Part shown: positions 32,961 through 42,504 of the stretch, piece by piece
How positions within the stretch are numbered: position 1 is the stretch's first letter
How the letters are laid out: every line of letters begins with the position of its first letter
NCBI RefSeq assembly: GCF_019320115.1
Contig: NC_089591.1
Location: forward strand, 61,223,550-61,287,549
DNA from: Miscanthus floridulus
Lineage: Eukaryota; Streptophyta; Magnoliopsida; Poales; Poaceae
Direction: 5' to 3'
Length of the DNA stretch: 64,000 nt
Notes under the pieces: generated by a model
What the model was told of the DNA's origin: nothing
Databases searched by the model: none
What the model saw: only the letters and a program-made list of their open reading frames with translations
Program-made: the position numbers and the translations under genes

Positions 32961-32972
32961 GGTATATAACCG
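32961..32972 (+). promoter_or_regulatory. possible internal promoter of CACTA-2
   Basis: GGTATATAACC lies about 10 bp after the last repeat of the internal array and is followed by a CT-rich leader (32,995-33,040). The spacing resembles the 5'-end promoter at 26,316, so a second transcript covering the GRAS fragment and the downstream gene may start here. This is inferred from layout only. Confidence 0.45.
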
Positions 32973-33346
32973 CTAGTGCCTGGTGTAGATCGATCCCCTC
33001 CTCTTCTTCCTCGTCGAACACCATCGCCCTCTTCTTCCTTGCGCCGCCGCCGATTCATCTTCCGTGACACCGGAGCCCGCGCCTCGCCATGTGCGGCCCT
33101 CCATCGCCGACGACCTCGTGCGGCCCTCCACCGCGCGCGCCCATGGCCCTCCACCGCGCCCACCCGAGGTGAGTTTGTCTCTCAGCTTTCGTGGCAATGG
33201 CGCGCGGGTGTCATGGCCACTGGCCGGGTTCCAAAAACCAGTGAGCTAGACAACGCTAACAACGCTAGCAATGACGAGAGCTTCCACAACATTCAAAGCT
33301 TCCATTTTTTTATCCCACCCATCCCAGACTACCCAGCCAGGCAGCC

Positions 33347-33850
33347 ATGGCTGCCTCGCCGGAGGATTTCGTGGCTGACCCTGCCGAGCCCTTCTCCCCC
33401 TCCATCTTCCTCGACCTGCCCCCGACGCCCTGCCTGGATGGCAATGGCGAGGGCAAGGACCCGGCCTCCGATGACCTCGGCCTCCCATTCATTGAGCGCA
33501 TGCTCATGGAGGAGGGGATCGATGAAGAGTTCTTCTACCAGTACCCAGACCACGCATGCAACTGCGGGATGCTGGCGTCCGGAGTGACGCTGTCGCCGCA
33601 GAGGAGATGGAGAAAAAGGCCAACCGTACCATGCTTGCAGCCATTGATGGCGACCATGCCGCGCTGGCCTTGGTGTTCTTCAGCGCCTAGCAGGATGGGG
33701 GAAGCAATGCCATGCTCAACTTGGCATTCCTGAAGGGCATGGAAAAGGCCAATAAGTTCCTGCCTAGAGACATCGATCTGCTGCGTGGCTCTACCACCGT
33801 CCTTCAACAAGGTCGCCTTTCAAGGTTCAAGCCTTCTATTGGTAGCTAGG
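33347..33850 (+). pseudogene. captured fragment of a host GRAS (SCARECROW-like, LISCL subfamily) gene
   Basis: The frame from ATG 33,347 encodes SPSIFLDLPPTPC at about residues 18-30, then LPFIERMLMEEGIDEEFFYQYPDHA at about residues 46-70. Both are hallmark N-terminal blocks of LISCL-type GRAS transcription factors, which lie before the GRAS domain. After a frame change, AFLKGMEKANKFLPRD is readable at about 33,727-33,774, another LISCL block. The GRAS domain itself is missing. The fragment also seems to bring host 5' leader sequence (about 33,240-33,346). Its base composition is far richer in GC than its surroundings. It is best explained as transduplication of a host gene by the transposon. 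Confidence 0.8.
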
Positions 33851-33962
33851 GAGCATGTAACCATGCCGTAGATACAAGGGTCGCTCGCCTGGGAGCTGTC
33901 ATCCACATCCTAGTAACGGTAGGTGGCCTCTTGAAGCTACGGCGCGTGAATCATTTCCTTGA

Positions 33963-34470
33963 TTGTTACTGGCGAATCATATACGTTGCGGAGCACCGGC
34001 CCACCGCCCTCGTTCGCCTATGCGTTTCTATGTATACGGCGGAGCACCGCCGCCCTCGTTCACCCATGTGTACAAACATATATACGGCGGAGTGGAGCTC
34101 CTCCACTCTCGTCACACCACCCTCTCTCGCGGCCTAGTCGATCAACATTCGTATTACGTGTCGGCATAAGATATATTGTAGTTAATAAAGTGACTATGTT
34201 TAGTTTAAGATATATGATGAATGAGTACATGGTTCACATGGTACATAGGATCACAACATCACGCACCGACACCGCCCTAGCCCGCCTCACGTCGTCGTCG
34301 TCAGCACATTGGCCACCGCGCCGACACGTATATATACATCATTTGTATTCATATGCATGTATATATACATCACGGAGCACCACCGCCCTTGTTCGCCCAT
34401 GCGTTTCTATGTATACGGCGGAGCACCACCGCCCTCGTTCACCCATGTGTACAAACATATATACGGCTGT
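33963..34470. repeat. dispersed GC-rich repeat, two long copies
   Basis: A segment of about 75 bp (TATGCGTTTCTATGTATACGG onward, through ACGAACGAGGGCGG-type sequence on the other strand, to CAAACATATATACGG) occurs at 34,018-34,088 and again at 34,397-34,467. A shortened copy lies at 34,822-34,880. Open frames across it are repeat translation and are not genes. The rest of 33,850-34,830 holds nothing I can name. Confidence 0.7.
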
Positions 34471-34842
34471 GCTTGCTCTGATCCTACCATCGATCTCCAT
34501 GCATGAAACACTACGTTCATATGTTTTAGGCAACGATCATGGTAACCGTACGTACATGTTGTTCATGTTTTCTTTTATTCCTACGTGCATGCTTTGATAC
34601 AGTTGCGAAACATTGTTGGTTGTCAGTTGCATACATACGTACGTCAACAAATGTGTGTATCGATCACAAACCCAAACGTATACTTAGCTAATTTTCATGG
34701 CACGTCGCACACAGCGTTCAGACGGGCATTATTCTCTGTCGCGCTAACTATTATAAGAAAGAAAGCGCCAAAGGAACAGATCGAAAAAAATTCCAGTGTA
34801 TATGCGCCATCTATAAGCGCCATGCGTTTCTATGTATAAGCG

Positions 34843-35045
34843 TCATGCGTTTCTATGTATACGGCGGAGCACCGCCGCCCTCGTTTGCCCTAGGGTTTAT
34901 ACGGTGGAGCACCGTTGCCCTCATTCGCCCTAGGGTTTATATGGTAGAGCACCGCCACCCTCGTTCGCCCTAGGGTTTAGGGTTTATACGGTGGAGCACC
35001 GCCGCCCTCGTTCGCCCTAGGGTTTAGGGTTACGCCACCCTCGTT
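34843..35045. repeat. minisatellite, about 45-55 bp unit, four copies
   Basis: Units read roughly GGTTTATACGGTGGAGCACC, then GCCGCCCTCGTTCGCCCTAG. Unit lengths vary because the joint TAGGGTTT is sometimes duplicated (TAGGGTTTAGGGTTT), which makes short plant-telomere-like runs near 34,972-34,987 and 35,019-35,030. The unit is related to the dispersed repeat upstream. Confidence 0.8.
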
Positions 35046-35269
35046 CGATCATTTTTGGTGGGTGAAGGTTGGTTTGCAGGTGGTTGTGGATGATATAGCT
35101 GAGTCTATGAAGGATATAGCTCAGTCTATGAAGAGTGTGCTTGAAGTGGTTTTGTTGTAAATTTGGCGTGTTGTTGTGAACCTCTTCGAGGGTTCCAATC
35201 ATTGTAAACATTATTTGGAGCTATTTACTCGATGAGTCAGGATGTAGTGTGATTTTGTTGTCACTTTGG

Positions 35270-35435
35270 TTTGCAGCAACGCCCCCTTTTCTTTTAGGCG
35301 ATGCTCATCGTTTATTGTTCTCAGAAACTTGACACGCAACGATGCCCCCTTTCTTTCAGGCGAGGCTCGCTATTTTCCGTTTAATAAAACCTAATGCGTA
35401 GCGACGCCCCCCTTTTGTTTCAGGTGGGATCACCG
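35270..35435. repeat. three copies of a ~60-bp direct repeat
   Basis: Words related to CAACGCCCCCTTTTCTTTTAGGCGATGCTC occur at about 35,278, 35,338 and 35,400, about 60 bp apart. The remainder of 35,046-35,593 shows no gene. Confidence 0.6.
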
Positions 35436-35593
35436 CCAAAACCTACTCGCTTCCTGATTCTTCTTATCATACAAACCAACCTTCACCCGTCAAAACCTAC
35501 TCGTTTAGGGTTTAGAGTTTATACGGTGGAAGATTTTACGCATGTAAGCAAAGATTTGACGTACTATATATTGGTTTTGTTTTTTGAAGCTAG

Positions 35594-38500
35594 ATGGCCG
35601 ACCCGAGAAACATGGATAAGGAGGAGTTGATGATGAATTTGATCAACACTGGCACTCAAGTTGCCAGCGATGATGGTGCTAAAAATAACGTGCAAGAGGA
35701 TGCAGATGACGGGAGTTAGTACTTAGCTCTTGAACAAAATAAGCAACAACATATTGGCCAAGTATATATTTTTTATTATTAGCTATATATATTATCATAT
35801 GTCTTATGTGTGCTCATGACATTAAAAATAATGTTTATGTTTTGTAGCCCTCTGGATCGACATCAACAACTACAACGAAGAGTAAAAATGTTCGAGGTCC
35901 CAAAAAGCCATTGGAGGGCCGCTTCATCATCTCGGAATTCAATGTGGATACAGGAGAACCCGGGGGGGGCGAATAAAATGAAATTCGTGCACCACTGTGG
36001 TTACCTTGTACGGGACCGGCTCTCGATTAGTACCCGCGAATGGAAGAAGAAGACCAATGCTCCTCATATCAGTTTTGTCTCCGATCGTGACAAGACGTTA
36101 ATTTGGAAAGATGTCTTGGTACATTTCACGCTCCAAACAGATGGTTATGATGATATAATAGATGGTGATGAATTGAAGGAGCGAGTTAGGGATTGGGCAA
36201 TGAAGAAGATGGCCACCCAGTTTTAGACTTGGAAGAAACACCTATATACGACGTATGTCAAGAAGAACATAGCACCAGATTTTATTGTCCTAGGCCCGAT
36301 CTCAAAGCAGAGGCCCTATTGGAATGAGTTTATACAGTACAAGACTTCGGAAGAGGGTGTGAGTCGGGTGATAAAGAACCAACGTAATGCCCAACAGAAG
36401 ACATACCACCATAACTTAGGATCAGGTGGCTGCCCAACTGCCATTAAGAAGTGGAACAAAATGGAAGCAGACCTTCTTGCCAAGGGTATCACACCAGAAT
36501 CACTCGAGTGGGGAGAACGTGCAAAGAATTGGTTTTTCGCTCATGGGGGAACACTGGACCAGGAGACAGGGAAGTGCGTTTATGGCGCAAGACTGCAAGA
36601 AGCAGCAGAAAGATTGTTTTATGCTCAGAGAGCTACTGCTAGTGGTGCGTTCAGGCCCAACAGAGAGAAGGATGAGCTGACATACGCCATTGGGACTATT
36701 GAACATGGTGGCCGAACTAGAGGCAAAGAAAGTGTCTCGTGGGAGCATGGATTCCCTCAGGATAGACCTTCCTACAGAAGCCGCCAGAGAAAGAAGGAAG
36801 AAGAGGCACAGCGGCTCCAGAGGTTGGAGGAAGCGGTGCGTGAAGCATAGGAGCGGGAAAAAACCTTGAAGCGAGAATGCAGGAGGAAATCAGAAGGAAA
36901 GTGCAAATAGCAATGAGTGCAAGCAAGCAGGCATCAGAGCCAGGAATCAACATTAGCCAATCTATTCAGTTGAAAAGCAGCTGCGCTTCCACGGAGATAC
37001 CAAATCAAGGGGACATAGGACTGCGCTTCCCTATGGATGACATCACTGAACCTTGTACATCGTGTGAGCTACACATTCCGAAGGGGAATTCCACAATCAA
37101 GGTGGCTATCTATCTTGTTAATCCTATCAACCGAACCAAGACACCAAGGATTCATGGGAATATAATCCAAGAAGGATATGCTACCATCTCGGTAGATAAA
37201 GCTAAAAAAGGTTTTAGTGATTTGCCACTTGACATTCCTGGAGGTGATGGCGAGAAGACTCTAGGAGAAGCAGAGAAGACATTCATTCTATGGCGCAAGC
37301 GCTACATCATCATTCCCGGGATGTCGGCTCCACCTCCTCCTGAACTACCTCACCATAGGTACGTGCGGATGAAAACACTACATCATTAATTTGTATTGGC
37401 TTAAATAATTAACAATCTGCTCATAATAATATGTCATTCCTTTTTTGTAGCAGATCCTCCCCCAACCTAAATCCAATTATTCAATCGCCAGATCATCATA
37501 GTGCTCTGTACGATGACATTGTGTTAGAAGGCGAGGCTGCATCCACACCATCTCCAAGGAGGTCTCCAACGCCGCAGCCACCACCTCCAAGGAGGTCTCC
37601 AACGCCGCTGCCAACACCTCCAAGGAGGTCTCCAACACCTCCCCCACCCCCGCCTACCAAGAAGCCTAGCAAGAGGCCAGCCCCACCAACAAAGAACCAG
37701 TCCCCGATGGCAAAGAAAGCCACTGTGAAACCAAGGGCTATTCCCAAAATAATATCTGAAGAGAAGGAAGAAGGAACTGATGCATATAAAAAAGATATGT
37801 CTAGATTCTATGACAAACTTAAAAAGAATCAAGAAGCAAGGAGAAACCCAGAGAAACCGTACTTCTTCATAGCTCCAGATATTCTAAGAAAAAGGGTGGC
37901 TTCTTACCAGCAACAACAGCGGGAATCTCGTAGGCCATCCAAATCAAAGTTATCAGACTATGACTGCACTCTCACCAAGTCAATTGAGGCGGCATAGAAA
38001 AAGAAGCGGGCAGGGAAAGGAGTTGCCCAACTCGGACAACAAGCGCACCAATCAGTCCCCCCGCTAGTTGTTGGTAATGAATATGGTTTGAATTTAGGAT
38101 TAATGCATCAGGCAAATATACCTCCGGATGTCGATTTGGATCACCTTGGTGAATTTATTGATGAGACTGGTCTCGACCTTTACCAGATGTTTGGTGATGG
38201 AAACATTGAGAGTGCGGCGGAGGTTGATATTTGGAAGAAAAAATGTGTACTAGGTCAGAGTCTATACAACCCTCAAGCCTTATCTGATCTGGGGACGCAA
38301 ATGTACCTACTAAACAAGTGGTATATGCAGGCGTCTACCGGTGGATACTTCTGCGTTGGTGTTAGAATTAGAGACGAACATTGGTTCCGTGGCGATGATA
38401 TTATGTATGTTGACTTTGCAGAATTTCATCAACTATGCCACCTGACCTCTCTGGACAAAGTTATCATTAGCTGCTATTGCCTGTAAGTAATAATTCTTTC

Positions 38501-39572
38501 GATCTATTATTAAACTCATCATATGTGTGTATATGCATATAAATTATCCTAACAAGTACTATATATATACAGATTTACAATGACAGAGCTTAGAAAGGAA
38601 GGCTGCAATGAAATTGGTTTTGTTGATCCCCATATAGTATTCAAAGACCCAGTTACTCCAAAGATTAATTGGAAGTCTGAGTCAGAGAGTAACCTCATGA
38701 ACTTCTTAGTGAACCAACGCCATAAGAAGGATATACTCTTTCCCTACAACTTCAAGTGAGTGTTAATAATGTCGATCATCCTTAATGGCTCATATGTTGA
38801 TTCTAGTTAATTAATGAGTGTTATGCGTTATATCCTATAAACACATGCAGCAATCACTGGATATTGATGGACATCGATCTGGTGAAAAGTCACTTAATAA
38901 TCTATGACTCGATGAGAAAACCACAACAAGACTACCAAGATATGATAGATATTATCCAGAGGTAATTTTGATATCTCTAGCAACTATATATATACACAAA
39001 CATGATGATTAACTATATCTGTTGACGTGGCAAACTTTTTATTGGGCAGTGTTTGGAAAACCTTTATTGAGAAGCAACACATGGGAAAATGCAAAGCGCC
39101 ACTGAATGTAATCTCTTTGAAAGTAAGTCCCCTAAATCGCATCATCTTTATTAATTAAACATATAGCTTTCATCGGATCACCAAATTGGATGACAAATCT
39201 TTTTATCGTAAAGTGGTGTCTGAGGCAGGAACATGGGAACAGCTACTGTGGTTACTATGTTTGCAAGTTTATCAAGGTGGTCTCCCAAATAACTCCTACA
39301 GAGAGACTAAAAGTACGTTAAAAATACACTATATATTCATTTAATTATTATTATTGATTGTGTTACTATGTCTTTATATATATATATGTACATATATTAA
39401 TTTATTTTCCTTTAATTCAAACCTGTAGACTCGATGGTTAGAGGAAAAGGTCATACGGCAAGACCAAATCAAAGCAATTCAAGAGTCTATAGCCGGATTT
39501 TTTAATGAGCAGGTCATCAATTCCAAGGGCGAGTTCTACTTCGACCCAACACTGCCATGGAAGCAAAGCTAG
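35594..39572 (+). pseudogene. CACTA-2 second gene: TNPA/TNP1-type region fused to a Ulp1-like (C48) protease domain
   Basis: Eight exons can be placed by GT..AG sites: 35,594-35,761; 35,848-37,358; 37,454-38,482; 38,573-38,755; 38,851-38,961; 39,050-39,122; 39,214-39,312; 39,429-39,572. Exons 1-2 encode a plant transposase (Ptta/En/Spm-type) region including FVHHCGYLVRDRL and RNQRNAQQKTYHHNLGSGGC, then a charged coiled coil. Exon 3 has a proline-rich repeat (RRSPTPPPPP). Exons 4-8 form a C48 peptidase domain with NHWILMDIDL (catalytic His), LIIYDSM (Asp) and RQEHGNSYCGYY (Gln, Cys); these residues are kept. Stops lie at 35,717, 36,224, 36,848 and 37,995; frameshifts lie in the G-run near 35,958 and near 36,865. 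The protein would bind the subterminal repeats; the protease role is unknown. Confidence 0.88.
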
Positions 39573-39879
39573 AGGATGAGAGAAAACTTGTTATATCACA
39601 ACAACTGTAATGCAATCTTTTTGTAATATATGCACATGAAATAATATAATGTAAAATACACATATGCATGCATGCATGTAAATATATATATGATGCATGC
39701 ATATATATATATATATATATATATATGCTTGAATTGTGTGATTTAATATGTTCATTGTGCTTGAACCGAAACATACTATACGCGCGTATAAATGTATAAT
39801 TAGCATCGTACAATACGACTTCGAAAACCTATTTTGAAAAGAAAACAAAAAAATAAAAAGAAAAGAAAAGAAAAAAAAC
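39573..39879. other. AT-rich 3' flank with (AT)n microsatellite
   Basis: It contains the 3' untranslated region of the second gene. A run of about a dozen AT dinucleotides lies at 39,703-39,726, next to GCATGCATGCATG repeats. There is no gene. Confidence 0.7.
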
Positions 39880-40116
39880 CTTTAGTCTCGGTTCGTATTA
39901 CCAACCGGGACTAAAGGTGTCGGCCATCGTGGCATGTCAGGAGGCACCTTTAGTCCCAGTTGGTGTTACCCACCGGGACTAAAGGTCCTCCTTTAGTCCC
40001 GGTTGCTGATCCGGGACTAAAGGACCCCCATTTAGTCCCGGATGCTTGCTCCCGGGTGGGGAACCAGGACTAGAGAGGGTTCCCCACCGGGAGTAAAGCT
40101 CTGTTCTCTACCAGTG
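39880..40116. repeat. CACTA-2 right subterminal repeats and terminus
   Basis: Inverted pairs of CTTTAGTCCCGGTTGGT-type words mirror the left end, finishing in CTGTTCTCTACCAGTG. One pair near the terminus has the GGGAGTAAAG spelling also used in the internal array. Confidence 0.9.
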
Positions 40117-40412
40117 AACGCCAGAACCTTCAACAGGATGGCGACGATGACAGCGCAACTAGTCCAACGGATTGAGGAGGGATGCAACGACTGGTGCTTG
40201 GCAAGTTACAGGCATCTTATGTTGCTAGATAATGTCGCTGCTGTGAGTACCACCGTTAGCTGGCGCCCAGTCGCAAATTGATCATTTTGTAATCACAACC
40301 ATGTGCGAGATTCGGTAATCGTGGGTTAATTACTGTATCTAGGTTACTTTGTAACAAACAATCTTCTTCTGCTTAATGAAAAACGTGCCACGACACGATC
40401 ATAAAAAAAAAA
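40117..40412 (+). pseudogene. LINE ORF2 end, 3' untranslated region and poly-A tail
   Basis: Coding continues from the upstream LINE piece across the CACTA-2 insertion: ARTFNRM, then VQRIEEGCNDWCLA, ending with TGA at 40,279-40,281. The RNAR.FN block right after CKE is typical of plant LINE ORF2 C-termini. A short 3' untranslated region ends in a run of ten A at 40,403-40,412. Confidence 0.85.
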
Positions 40413-40960
40413 GAGTAGCTAAAGCTAGCCTAAGTTCAAAAGAGGGTTTGAGATGGCAAGAGCTCACTGAGTGAGTCTGTGTTCGCCCTGTTTGCTTCGC
40501 TGAAAAAATAAACTAAAATACTGTTCCGGTTGATTTGCTGTGAGAGAAAAATACTGCTTCGGATGAAAAATAATAATCTAAAAAAAATGAGCCGGACTCT
40601 GCCTATGTTATTTTGCAAAAGTCAGGACCTTTTACATGGAAATGGAGACGACCTTTATACCCTCCACACTGACGCACGCACTCATTGGCCCCTACCTCGA
40701 ATGTGTGTCTCAACAGGGTTGGCATAGTATGACACTTCCACCGGCCTGCTCAATCGACCCTATAGATTAGGTGCTGTGCCGAAGAACCTACGTCCGGGTG
40801 GTGCACCATAGATTGGCACACTCCCCTGACATGGCGAGGACAACCAATGACGATGTCATGTACCCTCAACCTGCGCGTGGCTTAGCAGTTCCATCTTTTA
40901 AACACGCACGACCTTGCACGTAGGATCACAATTAGAGGAAACACCTTTCGTACATTTGGG
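40413..40960. other. low-copy sequence with a hAT-like MITE remnant
   Basis: About 40,486-40,612 resembles a short grass MITE: it starts GCCCTGTTTGCTTCGCTGAAAA and has TGTGAGAGAAAAATACTG in the middle and GAGCCGGACTCTGCC at the end, a mutated inverse of the start. No target duplication is certain. The remainder to 40,960 shows no gene or repeat I can name. Confidence 0.5.
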
Positions 40961-41172
40961 GAAATCGTGCTTTCTGAACATCGAGACTGCGGGACTCGAA
41001 GGATATGAGTTCTCATGGCCCACAGCATCGAGCTTCTCCTCTAGGTCGCGCTTCGCCACGCGAAGGGCATCGATCTCATCCGCCATGTCGTGGAGCTTGG
41101 GCTCGTCTCCGGCGCCGTTGGCGAAAAACTCGAAGTCCGAGGTAGCGGCTGTGGGGGAGGGTCCTGCCCGCT
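40961..41172 (-). pseudogene. possible host exon fragment encoding a short coiled coil
   Basis: On the - strand one frame (not requiring a start) reads AGPSPTAATSDFEFFANGAG, then DEPKLHDMADEIDALRVAKRDLEEKLDAVGHEN. This looks like the beginning of a coiled coil, with a heptad pattern and ordinary grass N-terminal composition. After HEN the sequence becomes unlike protein, so the exon probably ends there (about 41,007). I cannot name the gene. It may be a displaced fragment or a chance frame in GC-rich DNA. Confidence 0.35.
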
Positions 41173-41539
41173 CGTTTCCGATACAAATACGGAAGCCGGA
41201 TCACTGTTCAACAATGTCTATCGCTTCCCCTGTATTTATTGAACTAGCAATGCATTGCCAAAAAAAAACACTGATGTTACCATCTGTACTTGGAACCAAA
41301 GTGAATCCAGAGATATGTTTAATGATGTACCTCCTTAGATGATATAGTTCAAACAAAACTGCTTATGACAATTAGTTTTAGATTTCAGGCATGTAATTTG
41401 TCAATGTACTGTTGTCATTAGATGTTTTTCGGTTGCAACACCCGGACATGATTGCAGTAGTAGAAAAAAAGAAGAAAAAAAGAAGAAGAAAAGAAATAAT
41501 ATTGTGAGAAAATAGGAACAGTCCATGAAAAAACGGCCC
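41173..41539. other. low-copy spacer
   Basis: There is no gene. A purine-rich AGAAGAAAAAAAG tract lies at 41,460-41,500. Confidence 0.35.
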
Positions 41540-41881
41540 AGGAGAAGCGCGTGCGTGCGCTACCCCTCGAACAATTTGCTCGAAAAAAAAACTCCTTGGC
41601 CAAACAATCCCGAACTAGGCTACCGCCTATCACCGGTCCACCGCCGCTGTTCACGCCTCGTGCTCTCTCTCTACGACGACTGGGTTACCGAGGTAGCCGT
41701 CCTCACCAGGTGCGCAGGTCTTCGTCACGGCCTTCGCTGGCGACAAGCGCCTACTAGGTATTCACACCCCTTCTTGCTATGCGAAACAGAGCACCCGAAT
41801 CCTAAGTTAAGCTATTTGTCTATTTGATGCCTACTAACTTCGATCTTTTTTGCAGAAAATTGTCGGGGCTCCGCCCCCGGT
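41540..41881 (+). other. possible exon-intron-exon remnant disrupted by MULE-1
   Basis: A TACTAAC-like branch site (41,833-41,839), a pyrimidine tract and TTTTTTGCAG (41,856-41,865) make a good plant 3' splice site. A CTAG/GTATTC donor lies at 41,757. The sequence after the acceptor is broken by MULE-1 at 41,881 and resumes after it at about 43,766; joined, it stays open for about 15 codons. The upstream part is GC-rich and open in two frames, so I cannot choose a product. It may be the edge of a host gene. Confidence 0.3.
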
Positions 41882-42145
41882 GAATTTTTTTTAACACTTT
41901 TTGTAAACTAATTTTAAATCTAACACTGTTTTATTTTTTTTCAAAACTAACATTTTTTGCCGCGCCTATCTTCCTAGCGCGGCGAAACGCCTGTGCCGCG
42001 CCATGCATGGTGGCGCGGCGAGAGGGATGATGTGGCGACGACCGGGGCACTGACCGATGATGTGGCAGGGGTCGCCACGCCACCGATCTTGGCGTGGCTC
42101 TGCCGCGTCCTGATCGGTGGCGCGGTAGAGCCAGGTAAATACCGC
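41882..42145. repeat. MULE-1 left terminal inverted repeat
   Basis: It matches the complement of 43,505-43,757 with a few dozen differences. It contains a near-perfect palindrome at 41,996-42,018 centred on CATGCATG (CCGCGCCATGCATGGTGGCGCGG region), kept in the right repeat at about 43,611-43,636. Confidence 0.85.
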
Positions 42146-42504
42146 CGCGCCAGCCCACGCTTGCCGGCTGCCGCACCCGCTGCGCCTGGCCGCCTGCCCA
42201 CCGGCCGTGGCCGCACGCCGCCTGCCGCGCTGGCCTCACCACGCACGTCGGCGTGCCACTCCCGCCGCGCCCGCATGCCGGCGCACTCCAGAACATTCGC
42301 ACATGACAGGAGGTGCTTTGTAAATTACACTTTCTTTCTTTCTTTCCTTAACCCTTTGGCGGTTCTTCCGACCATTGGTTCTTAGGACCATACAACCACT
42401 CCTTGAAACGACATTGCGCCATTGAAAACATTTAAACAAGGTGACATTAGTAATTGAACACATATAGCTCAACATTTCAACACATACACTTTGCACTTAC
42501 TTCA

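Larger units (their letters stand above)
25986..40116 (+). mobile_element. CACTA-2, 14.1-kb En/Spm-type DNA transposon
   Basis: The left end is CACTAGTAGAGAACAG. The right end, reverse-complemented, is CACTGGTAGAGAACAG (one mismatch in 16). The 3-bp target duplication AAC lies at 25,983-25,985 and 40,117-40,119. Both ends carry CTTTAGTCCCGGTTGGT-type subterminal repeats in both orientations. Contents from left: promoter, 347-bp satellite, GRF zinc-finger gene, TNP2 transposase pseudogene, internal subterminal-like array with TATA box, captured GRAS fragment, minisatellite, second gene with Ulp1-like domain, AT microsatellite. All coding is on the + strand. It has the gene set of an autonomous family member, but each long frame carries stops. 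Confidence 0.95.
18486..40415 (+). mobile_element. LINE (non-LTR retrotransposon), 5'-truncated, cut by two insertions
   Basis: Three pieces are collinear: about 18,486-18,625, then 25,325-25,985, then 40,117-40,412. Removing the copia element with one CTGAC copy and CACTA-2 with one AAC copy restores continuous coding for the C-terminal part of LINE ORF2, including the RVT zinc-binding region. The LINE ends with a 3' untranslated region and a poly-A run at 40,403-40,412. Endonuclease and reverse transcriptase domains are absent, the normal outcome of 5' truncation during target-primed reverse transcription. The 5' limit is uncertain. Confidence 0.85.

Noticed and set aside
33347..33850. Intact host GRAS gene
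   Set aside because: The GRAS domain is absent, the frame shifts after about 75 residues, and the piece is inside CACTA-2.
33963..34597. Long + strand open frames (up to 212 codons)
   Set aside because: They translate the dispersed GC-rich repeat in three frames at once and match no protein type.
34972..35030. Interstitial telomere
   Set aside because: At most two TTTAGGG-like units at each joint of a longer repeat, so slippage within the minisatellite explains it better.
38851..39572. Host SUMO protease gene
   Set aside because: The Ulp1-like domain is joined through exons in one strand and register to a CACTA TNPA/TNP1-type region, and the whole lies between matched CACTA ends. It is transposon cargo and not a host locus.
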